A stretch of 50,671 bases of DNA from NCBI GenBank assembly GCA_021845685.1, contig JAJZVN010000014.1, positions 1 to 50,671 on the forward strand. The letters are read 5' to 3'. The notes beneath the pieces were generated by a model. That model was given only the letters and a program-made list of their open reading frames with translations. It ran no database searches and was not told where the DNA came from. Every line of letters begins with the position of its first letter. Positions within the stretch are counted from its first letter, which is position 1. Made by a program: the position numbers and the translations under genes. Of this stretch, positions 44,707 through 50,671 are shown piece after piece. This stretch comes from a bacterium. GTDB lineage: Bacteria; SZUA-79; Acidulodesulfobacterales; Acidulodesulfobacteraceae.

Positions 44707-45654
44707 ATGTCCGGCAATATTAACGAATATGCCCCCCCCCACGATTATGATATAAACGATATAGAAAACAATAAAGACAGTCTAACTTTAACATATAACG
44801 CTATTCCTTATTTATATAAAACTTACCTGCGCAAATATCCTCCTTTAACTAAAGAAATTGAATATGGACTAATTGGCAGATGCAATAAGGGGGATAAAGA
44901 AGCCAGAGATTTGATGATTAAATCAAATATAAGCCTCGTTATAAGCGTAGCAAAAAAATTTACCGGCAGAGGCGTTCCTCTGGAAGATTTAATTGAAGAA
45001 GGCAATATAGGACTTATAAAAGCAATCGGTAAATTTAATCCTGAAAGAGGATACAGATTTTCTACCTGCGCAGTATGGTGGATAAGACAATCAATACAAA
45101 AAGGAATTTTAAATTTACATAATTTAATAAAAATCCCGCTGCATAAATATGAAATATACTGCGATATATTAAAAACTAAAGCTGCATTTGAGGCAAACAA
45201 TGAAAAAGAAGCGGATACGGAAGAAATAGCCAATCAATCAGGTATAAACAGAATAAAGGTTGAAAAAATAATAAATCTAATGCCCAGTATATCTTCAATA
45301 GATTATTTTATCTCCGATAATAATGAAAATGATAATCTGAAGCTGTCTGAAATAATAGGAGATGATGAAGAAAAAACTTCGCCCTTATTTATTATCTGCA
45401 ATAATGAAAATTTAGAACTGTTGGATAAATGGCTGTCGTCTTTGGAAAAAAAAGAAAGATTTGTCGTAATTCTCAGATACGGACTGTATGAAAACGACAA
45501 ATCGCTGACCTTGAAAAAAATAGCCGCAATATTTAAGCTGACGCCGGAAAGTATCAGGCAGATGGAAATGAAAGCAATGATAAAATTAAAAAAAATGGCG
45601 GAAGGCTATTATATCCCCCCCCCCCCAAGAAACATCAGGCAAGCCGAGTGCTGA
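44707..45654 (+). CDS. RpoD/RpoS-group sigma factor with poly-C tracts
   Basis: A 315-residue sigma-70-family factor: region 1.2 (YLRKYPPLTKEIEYGLI), region 2 (VAKKFTGRGVPLEDLIEEGNIGL, YRFSTCAVWWIRQSI), region 3 and region 4 (LTLKKIAAIFKLTPESIRQME). It is of RpoS/SigA-like size without region 1.1. C9 lies at codons 9-12 and C12 after region 4. Slippage in C9 would kill the reading frame; slippage in C12 would change only the last about 10-20 residues. AGGAG precedes the ATG. It follows the PRTase gene closely. The regulon is unknown. Confidence 0.9.
   Translation: MSGNINEYAPPHDYDINDIENNKDSLTLTYNAIPYLYKTYLRKYPPLTKEIEYGLIGRCNKGDKEARDLMIKSNISLVISVAKKFTGRGVPLEDLIEEGNIGLIKAIGKFNPERGYRFSTCAVWWIRQSIQKGILNLHNLIKIPLHKYEIYCDILKTKAAFEANNEKEADTEEIANQSGINRIKVEKIINLMPSISSIDYFISDNNENDNLKLSEIIGDDEEKTSPLFIICNNENLELLDKWLSSLEKKERFVVILRYGLYENDKSLTLKKIAAIFKLTPESIRQMEMKAMIKLKKMAEGYYIPPPPRNIRQAEC
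44732..44740 (+). repeat. Poly-C tract (C9) near the sigma factor start
   Basis: Nine consecutive C residues at codons 9-12 of the sigma factor, encoding Ala-Pro-Pro. A homopolymer of C this long is exceptional in DNA this AT-rich. A change of one base would frameshift before any conserved region. Confidence 0.95.
45615..45626 (+). repeat. Poly-C tract (C12) near the sigma factor end
   Basis: Twelve consecutive C residues encoding the Pro-rich tail after region 4. With one more C the frame runs about ten residues further to a TAG near 45673, giving a basic tail; with one fewer it ends at a TAA near 45661. Confidence 0.95.
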
Positions 45655-45677
45655 CCGCTAATTATGCCTTTTAGAAC

Positions 45678-45788
45678 TCTACTCAAGCCGTCATTTCAAG
45701 GATAGAAAACGGAAACGTCAATGTAGGAATAGATACGATGCAAAAAATCGCCGGAGTTTTCAACAGGACGGCGACGGTAAATTTGTGA
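45678..45788 (+). pseudogene. XRE-type HTH fragment
   Basis: In one frame the sequence encodes TQAVISRIENGNVNVGIDTM, then QKIAGVFNRTATVNL and a stop. That is the recognition helix and C-terminal helices of a HigA/XRE-type helix-turn-helix regulator. A stop codon lies just upstream and no N-terminal part is found, so it is a 3' remnant. It follows the sigma factor gene by 23 bases. Confidence 0.75.
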
Positions 45789-45896
45789 ACAATTCAGTTA
45801 TAGACAAAAAAGAATCGATACAAAAACAATAAAAAGAAAATTTAAAAGATGATAATTTCCTTAGATGGCAATGGAAGAAACTAATCGTCCATCCTT

Positions 45897-46832
45897 TTAA
45901 GGGTTGCTTTCTGTTTCCATTTCTGCTTTCTCTTCTGCTTTTTCCAGCGTGGGTCGGCGAGATTCAGGCCGATTAACAAGAATTATACCTGCAAAAATAA
46001 AAAGGCCGCCTATAATTATTTCCAAAGTAACTGGTTCGCGTAATAAAATTAATCCTGACAAAACTCCGAACAGCGGAGCTAAAAATAAAAAAGAGCTAAC
46101 CTTTGCCGGGTCGTTTTTCTGAATTAAATAAAACCAGATTCCAAATTGCACGATAGAACTCATAATAGCAAGCCAAAGAACAATTAGAACAAATGAAACA
46201 TTGAAAACAACATACGGATGTCCAAAAATTTCACTGATAAAGAGTAATAATATTCCTCCAATCAGCATTTGATAAGCAGTAAGCACCCAAATGTTTATAA
46301 AACTGCTCACCCGCTTAACCAATAATGTGGTTATTGCCCAAAATGCTGCTCCAGATAGCGCTATCCACACGCCTACTTGATAATAAGGATGAAATCCAAT
46401 TAGTATTACGACGCCGATAAAACCGACAATCACTCCAATCCATTGCAGCCAGCGATACTGTATGCCGATAAATGCACTAAATAAAACAACTAATATAGGG
46501 TTTATAAATATTAAAATAGACGATTCTCCTGCGGTGATGGTGCGCAAACTCAAAAAAATAGCTCCAAAAACCCCTGTGGTTTGAAAAAACCCGATTACCG
46601 CAACGTAAAACCACTCGCGCAAATGCTTCGGGTGAGGCATTCGCATAATTACGACAATGAAAGCTAAAAGCAGTCCAGCCAGAATGAATCGTATCGCTGC
46701 AAACAATAACGGCGACGCATACATATCACCCATTTTAATTACTGAAAAAGCTGACCCCATCAGCGCCGTGGATAATATAATCAATATAATAAACTTTAAA
46801 CGATTTATCAAAGCCATCCCCACAACCCCCAC
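45897..46832 (-). CDS. EamA/DMT-family transporter
   Basis: A 311-residue protein with about ten membrane helices in two EamA repeats. ALMGSAFSVIKMGDMYASPLLFAAIRF and GESSILIFINPILVVLFSAFIG are typical. It probably exports a metabolite or amino acid. It is divergent from the LysR-type regulator gene, the usual arrangement of a transporter with its own regulator. The substrate is unknown. Confidence 0.9.
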   Translation of the reverse strand: MGVVGMALINRLKFIILIILSTALMGSAFSVIKMGDMYASPLLFAAIRFILAGLLLAFIVVIMRMPHPKHLREWFYVAVIGFFQTTGVFGAIFLSLRTITAGESSILIFINPILVVLFSAFIGIQYRWLQWIGVIVGFIGVVILIGFHPYYQVGVWIALSGAAFWAITTLLVKRVSSFINIWVLTAYQMLIGGILLLFISEIFGHPYVVFNVSFVLIVLWLAIMSSIVQFGIWFYLIQKNDPAKVSSFLFLAPLFGVLSGLILLREPVTLEIIIGGLFIFAGIILVNRPESRRPTLEKAEEKAEMETESNP

Positions 46833-47002
46833 ATAGTTTAGTTTGAATTAATAATTTTTATTAATTAGGCTTGCCAAAAAATTACAATTAAAATTGCAAA
46901 AAGCGTAACAATCTATAATAAATAATAATACTTAAAATAATATCTCCATTTTTTTTCATTTAATTTAAAATTATGTTAATATGTAAATAGCATATAAGTC
47001 AA

Positions 47003-47953
47003 ATGAATTATATTCATAAATATGAGAAAAAACTCATGACATTAAATCAATTAATAATTTTAATCAAAGTTATTGAATTAAAAAAATTTTCTATAGCGGC
47101 AGAAGAACTTTATGTTACGCAATCTGCGGTAAGTCACTCAATAGCGGATCTAGAGGCTGAATTAAGTATAAAACTCATTCAGCGGGAAAAAGATGGGGTT
47201 TACCCCACGGAAACAGGTGTTAAAGTACTCAAATACGCACGTGCGATTGTAGCAAATATGGAGTATATAAAACAGGAAGTTAGCGCTTCGTTGAGACTAC
47301 AAAGAGGACAGGTGAAAATTGGAAGTTTCGGAGGTGTTTCCATTAATTTTCTTCCAGGAATAATGCGTTTATTTAAATTAAAATACCCTAAAATTAATTT
47401 AAAAATATTTGAAGGAACGGAAGGAGAGATAAGGGACTGGATTGTATCCCGCACGATAGATATAGGATTTATTACATTTCCATGCGATATGCTTGAAACA
47501 ATTCCTATAATCTCCGACGATATGGTGGTGGTTTTACCTGAAACCCATGCTTTGGCAGTTCAAAATTCAATCAGCATTGAGGAATTAACCAAATATCCCA
47601 TGATGATAACATGGAATAGCAACTGCCAGATTTTAGTAAAAAAAGCTTTCAAATCGGTAACAGGAAAACTTCCGCCGTGGAAATACAAAGTAAGCAATAT
47701 CGAAACACTGCTGGCTATGATTAAAGAAGGGTTGGGAATAGCTATAATGCCAAAATTTGCATTACCTGAATATATACCAAATGTGAAAATTTTGCCGCTT
47801 GAACCGATATTAAAACGCAGAATAGGTCTTGCGTCTATAATACCGTTTTCAGACCTCTCTCCTGCTACTTCAGTTTTTGTTGAACTTACCTTGAAGTGGA
47901 TAGAAAATAATATACTGCCAGATAATCAATTTATAGAAAGTAGAATAACATAG
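47003..47953 (+). CDS. LysR-family transcriptional regulator
   Basis: A 316-residue LysR regulator with the N-terminal HTH (FSIAAEELYVTQSAVSHSIADLEAEL) and a C-terminal effector domain (GQVKIGSFGGVSINFLPGIM, GLGIAIMPKFALPEY). A start at 47036 (MTLNQLI) is equally plausible; neither has a strong Shine-Dalgarno. It likely controls the divergent EamA transporter gene from the 170-base gap between them. Confidence 0.93.
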   Translation: MNYIHKYEKKLMTLNQLIILIKVIELKKFSIAAEELYVTQSAVSHSIADLEAELSIKLIQREKDGVYPTETGVKVLKYARAIVANMEYIKQEVSASLRLQRGQVKIGSFGGVSINFLPGIMRLFKLKYPKINLKIFEGTEGEIRDWIVSRTIDIGFITFPCDMLETIPIISDDMVVVLPETHALAVQNSISIEELTKYPMMITWNSNCQILVKKAFKSVTGKLPPWKYKVSNIETLLAMIKEGLGIAIMPKFALPEYIPNVKILPLEPILKRRIGLASIIPFSDLSPATSVFVELTLKWIENNILPDNQFIESRIT

Positions 47954-47971
47954 TTGCTCGTAGCAATACTC

Positions 47972-48082
47972 CTAAAAGGCGGCTGGATTTACAAACATGG
48001 TTATCGCATTATCCACCTTTTCTATTTCTTCTGCAGGAAGCGTTCCTGCAAATTCTCCGTCGCATTGGTAATATATTTTTTC
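47972..48082 (-). pseudogene. 3' fragment of a second lipid kinase (DAGK family) gene
   Basis: On the minus strand this stretch reads KIYYQCDGEFAGTLPAEEIE followed by KVDNAITMFVNPAAF and a stop. It is nearly the same as the C-terminus of the intact lipid kinase at 22419-23522 (KIYCQCDGEFIGTLPVEIEK). Upstream the frame is cut by the left end of the tnpB element near 48085. The 5' part is not on the other side of that element, so it has been deleted. It is convergent with the LysR gene. Confidence 0.85.
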
Positions 48083-48091
48083 ATAAAAAAC

Positions 48092-48135
48092 ATGGCGTGG
48101 AGACCGTCCGCTTTAGCTGACGGAGGAAACGCCAT
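48092..48135. repeat. Left-end hairpin of the tnpB element
   Basis: ATGGCGT (48092-48098) pairs with ACGCCAT (48129-48135), and inside CCGTC pairs with GACGG around CGCTTTAGCT. Imperfect subterminal palindromes like this are recognised by the Y1 transposase in IS200/IS605 elements. The pairing is seen directly. Confidence 0.85.
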
Positions 48136-48184
48136 CCTCGTTTAAGATTTTTAAAATTAAAGATATATTGACAAAAGCAAAAAT

Positions 48185-49341
48185 ATGTCCTATAATATAA
48201 TTATGAAACTTACTATAAAAGCAAAACTTTTGACGGATAAACAACAACATGAATCTTTGCTTGAAACTATGGCATCGTTTAACGATGCTTGCAACTATAT
48301 ATCCGATATTGCTTATAAAAATAAAATATTTTCTCAGGTTCCACTGCACCATCTCGCCTATAAGGATACAAGAATAAAATTCCCCCAACTTGCGTCTCAG
48401 TTTATCGTAAGAGCTATCGCCGTGGTATCCGACAGCTACGTTAAAGAAAAAAAGACGCTCCATAAGTTTAAAAAACATTCTGCCGTAGTTTACGACCAGA
48501 GGATTCTTAGTTTTAAAAGACTTTCTATTGCAAGTATAAACTCTGTTTCCGGCAGGCTTAAAATACCCTTTATTATAGGCAGATATAACACTCTTGCCGG
48601 TAGAACCATAAAGGGACAAGCAGACCTTACTCTTGAAAATAACAAATTCTTTTTGAATATCGTAATAGAATTGCCGGGCGATATTCCTTATACTCCAAAA
48701 GGCGTTCTTGGAATAGATAAAGGCATCGTCAACATAGCAACCACATCCGACAGGATTAAGTTTTCCGGCAAGCAAATAGATACTATAAGAATAAAAACGG
48801 CAAAACTTAAGTCGTCTCTCCAAAAATGCGGAACTAAATCTGCTAAACGCAAACTTAAGAAAATAGGCAAAAAACAATGCAGATTTCAAAAAGACTATAA
48901 CCATATAATATCCAAGCAAATCGTATCTGCCGCCAAAGGCACTCAAAGGGCTGTCGCTCTCGAAGATATCAGCGGCATCCGTGCGAGACAAACGGTTAGA
49001 AAGACGGACAGAGGACGGTTTGGCAACTGGGATTCAGACAACTCGATAGCTTTATCGAATATAAGGCAAAACTGTCCGGCGTTCCCGTAATCTATGTCGA
49101 CCCGAGGAATACGAGTAGGGAATGTCCATCCTGCCATTATATTTCTAAATCCAACCGTAAGTCTCAATCCGATTTCTCCTGTTGCAATTGCAATTTTACG
49201 GATAATGCCGATTTCGTCGGCGCCGTCAATGTTATGAATAAAGGGCTGAATGTTCTCGTCAACCAGCCTATTGTAGCCTGTTCCCATACGACATCTCCGA
49301 TACAGAGTTACAAGCCGACTGCTTTAGCTGTCAGTAGTTGA
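48185..49341 (+). pseudogene. tnpB: TnpB (RNA-guided nuclease family) with a frameshift
   Basis: The likely start is MKLTIKAKLL at 48203. RuvC residues are visible: Asp in LGIDKGIVNIATTSD and Glu in VALEDISGIR. After FGNW at 49030 the frame breaks. The C-terminus continues in another frame, from QLDSFIEYKAKLSGVP at about 49039 through the zinc ribbon CPSCHYIS...CCNCNF and the last Asp in NADFVGAVNV to a stop at 49341. A single missing base near 49031-49032 explains this. It could be a true pseudogene or an assembly error. TnpB uses an RNA transcribed from its right end as guide. Confidence 0.88.
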
Positions 49342-50426
49342 CTAAGGATAACCCCTGTAATATAAGCAACACCCATGTTCCACATAGCTATTGCGGCCAC
49401 TAATATCATTAGATAAAAATCCTTTTTTTCCGAACCGATATCTCTGGCTGTTATAGACAATTCTATTCCTGCGAAGAAAAGAATTATACCGATTATAGCC
49501 GAAGGGAACGCTTTAAGTAAAAGCAATGTAGATGCGCCTCCGAACAGTCCAAGAAGTACCACTAAAGAACCTATAATTACTATTGAACCGCCGGTCCTCG
49601 CACCAAACCTGACATGACCAGCCATACCGCCTGCGCCGTGGCACATAGGTACCCCTCCCATAAAAGGTGCAATAATATTCATGATACCGGTTGATATGGA
49701 AATTTTACGCTCCGTTACAGGTCTGTCAGGGAAAAGCTGGTTATTTTCATGCGTAATAGCAATAATTGCATTCCCCAGGGTAAGCGGCAGTTGGGCTAAA
49801 ACCAACAGAAAAAAGCCTTTACTTAGTGCCGTCCACGACAAAAAACCAAGCGAAACGGTTGGCAACTTAAATGCCAAACCCTTTGAAAGCATTTCCGGAA
49901 GTTGCGGATTTTTAATTATTGCCGCTGCAATGCCTAAAAGAAGAATGGCAAACATAGCCGGAAAACGAGTACCAAAAAGAAGCAATGCAACACCTACCCC
50001 TAATATTGCAAGAGGAATATCTGAACTCATTCTGGACAAACCCATTTCCGCAAAGGTAAGTCCTAATCCCAGCATTATACCCCTCACCACAGGTTTTGCC
50101 GCTAATTTACTTAAGATTTCCACAGCGCGGGAAGCGCCGAGTGTAAACCATGTAATGCCTATGATCAGCCCGCTTGCCCATACCATACGGCGATCAACCA
50201 AATTGGGGTGACCTATTGCAAATCCGCCAAGGGCTTTCATAGGTTGAATAGGAATAGGCGTGCGATAGTATAAACCGCTTATAATCTTGCTTAATCCGAA
50301 AGCCAATAAGATTCCGACGGGGTTCATATGCAGGATAATAACATATCCCACAACGAAAGGTATTAAGGTTCCAATATCCCCGAAAGCTCCAGCCAATTCA
50401 TTAATATCATAACGGTTAGAAGACAT
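49308..50426 (-). CDS. MOT1/SulP-like molybdate or sulfate transporter
   Basis: A 372-residue protein with about ten membrane helices: ELAGAFGDIGTLIPFVVGY, PIPIQPMKALGGFAIG and GGVPMCHGAGGMAGHVRFGA are hallmarks of the MOT1-type molybdate/sulfate transporter family. The last about ten residues (LTAKAVGL) and the stop codon are encoded by the right end of the tnpB element, so the original C-terminus was replaced. It is probably still functional, as the helices are complete. A structured leader precedes it. Confidence 0.88.
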   Translation of the reverse strand: MSSNRYDINELAGAFGDIGTLIPFVVGYVIILHMNPVGILLAFGLSKIISGLYYRTPIPIQPMKALGGFAIGHPNLVDRRMVWASGLIIGITWFTLGASRAVEILSKLAAKPVVRGIMLGLGLTFAEMGLSRMSSDIPLAILGVGVALLLFGTRFPAMFAILLLGIAAAIIKNPQLPEMLSKGLAFKLPTVSLGFLSWTALSKGFFLLVLAQLPLTLGNAIIAITHENNQLFPDRPVTERKISISTGIMNIIAPFMGGVPMCHGAGGMAGHVRFGARTGGSIVIIGSLVVLLGLFGGASTLLLLKAFPSAIIGIILFFAGIELSITARDIGSEKKDFYLMILVAAIAMWNMGVAYITGVILSQLLTAKAVGL

Positions 50427-50553
50427 AAATCACCCTCCTTTTATTGGAATAATCCTCTTTCCAATATAGGAGGCACAGCGATTTCCCGCTATACCCGAGC
50501 CGTTGATTATGGCTGGCTTTACCGTCGTAGTACATAAAACTTTAGACGGTAAA
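50427..50553 (-). promoter_or_regulatory. Structured 5' leader that sequesters the transporter's Shine-Dalgarno
   Basis: Reading the minus strand, TTTACCGTC (50545-50553 complement) pairs with GACGGTAAA (50518-50526), AGCC with GGCT (50498-50514), and AGCG with CGCT (50477-50490) around GGAAAT. Finally CCTCC (50469-50473) pairs with the Shine-Dalgarno GGAGG (50434-50438), enclosing an 8-bp hairpin (50442-50449 with 50459-50466). This is riboswitch-like translational control. A molybdenum-cofactor riboswitch is a possibility given the transporter, but the consensus was not confirmed. Confidence 0.65.
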
Positions 50554-50621
50554 ACTCGAGGAAATTAATTTTTTATTTTCTTTTAAAAAAATTATCGAAA
50601 TTCCGAAAGCCTTATGTAATA

Positions 50622-50671
50622 TGGTGGGCGCAGACGGTCTCGAACCGCCGACTTCTACCGTGTGAAGGTAG
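50622..50671 (-). tRNA. tRNA-Val(CAC), 3' part
   Basis: On the minus strand the window edge cuts a tRNA. An anticodon arm with stem CTACC/GGTAG and loop TTCACAC (anticodon CAC) is followed by a T arm with loop TTCGAGA and acceptor ending in encoded CCA (50622-50624). The D arm and 5' acceptor lie outside. The anticodon reads GTG, so valine. It is next to the accessory region. Confidence 0.88.

Larger units (their letters stand above)
48085..49345 (+). mobile_element. IS200/IS605-superfamily element with tnpB only
   Basis: A tnpB gene without a tnpA, bounded by hairpin-containing ends, as in IS1341-type or TnpB-only elements. The left end carries the palindrome at 48092-48135. The right end carries a CTTTAGCTG-containing hairpin around 49317-49336. 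Both ends share GCTTTAGCTG. Exact tips are not certain. It sits between two minus-strand genes that are each damaged at the element. Confidence 0.75.

Noticed and set aside
47954-48145. 63-codon plus-strand frame after the LysR gene
   Set aside because: It is antisense to the lipid kinase fragment and runs into the element's left-end hairpin.
48113-48991. 292-codon open frame antisense to tnpB
   Set aside because: It mirrors the tnpB coding sequence, shows no family pattern and is rich in Phe and Tyr, as antisense frames of this DNA are.
48085-49345. Active Cas12-like or CRISPR effector
   Set aside because: Size, single RuvC/zinc-ribbon layout and hairpin ends identify a TnpB of an insertion sequence, and the frame is broken.
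1-50671. CRISPR array
   Set aside because: No series of regularly spaced identical repeats was seen; the only tandem arrays are short microsatellites and the in-gene repeat of glcF.

Overview
The window is AT-rich chromosomal DNA from an anaerobic bacterium with a reductive-type dissimilatory sulfite reductase pathway. DsrAB encoded with DsrD, DsrC, DsrMK, DsrN and a DsrL-type NAD(P)H oxidoreductase, together with an MetV/MetF-like pair, indolepyruvate:ferredoxin oxidoreductase and FabK-type fatty acid synthesis, fits an uncultured deltaproteobacterial-grade sulfate or sulfur reducer. The combination recalls the Sva0485 / Candidatus Acidulodesulfobacterales lineage, but that placement is inference and no 16S gene is present.

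Layout. (1) Positions 1-7.4 kb: a minus-strand dsr operon in the order dsrA-dsrB-dsrD-dsrL-dsrC-dsrM-dsrK. dsrK runs off the left edge. A promoter-like element and nested hairpin lie in front of dsrA, and a strong hairpin lies between dsrC and dsrM. (2) 7.4-12.5 kb: dsrN (siroheme amidation), a small unknown gene, zwf, a cyclase-family hydrolase and gnd. (3) 12.7-22 kb: slipin/NfeD membrane pair, type 4 uracil-DNA glycosylase, iorA/iorB, a MetF-like protein and MetV, an HtrA protease and a CoA-dehydratase-activase-related protein, all on the minus strand. (4) 22.4-26.8 kb, plus strand: lipid kinase and a GlcD/GlcF-like oxidase pair. (5) 27-40.2 kb, minus strand: housekeeping block rpmF-plsX-fabH-fabK-fabD-fabG-acpP-fabF-rpiB-glyA, then valS and a TusA-like protein. 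(6) 39.7-50.7 kb: accessory-looking region. It holds a MITE-like inverted-repeat element, an ogt-type methyltransferase, an IS21-end-like scrap, VapBC and MNT/HEPN toxin-antitoxin pairs, a hydrolase/phosphoribosyltransferase pair, a sigma factor gene with two poly-C tracts, an XRE fragment, an EamA/LysR pair, a frameshifted tnpB insertion sequence between two 3'-damaged or 5'-deleted genes, a molybdate/sulfate transporter with an SD-sequestering leader, and a partial tRNA-Val(CAC).

How it works together. DsrAB reduces sulfite with siroheme amidated by DsrN. DsrD stimulates the enzyme, DsrC normally accepts the sulfur, DsrMK reduces the DsrC product with membrane electrons, and DsrL could link NAD(P)H to DsrAB. 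The most striking observation is that the DsrC in this operon has only the penultimate cysteine: the second redox cysteine (CysB) is alanine. The canonical DsrC-trisulfide cycle therefore cannot run on this copy alone. The second main observation is a sigma factor gene with C9 and C12 homopolymers in an AT-rich genome, which suggests slipped-strand variation of transcription.
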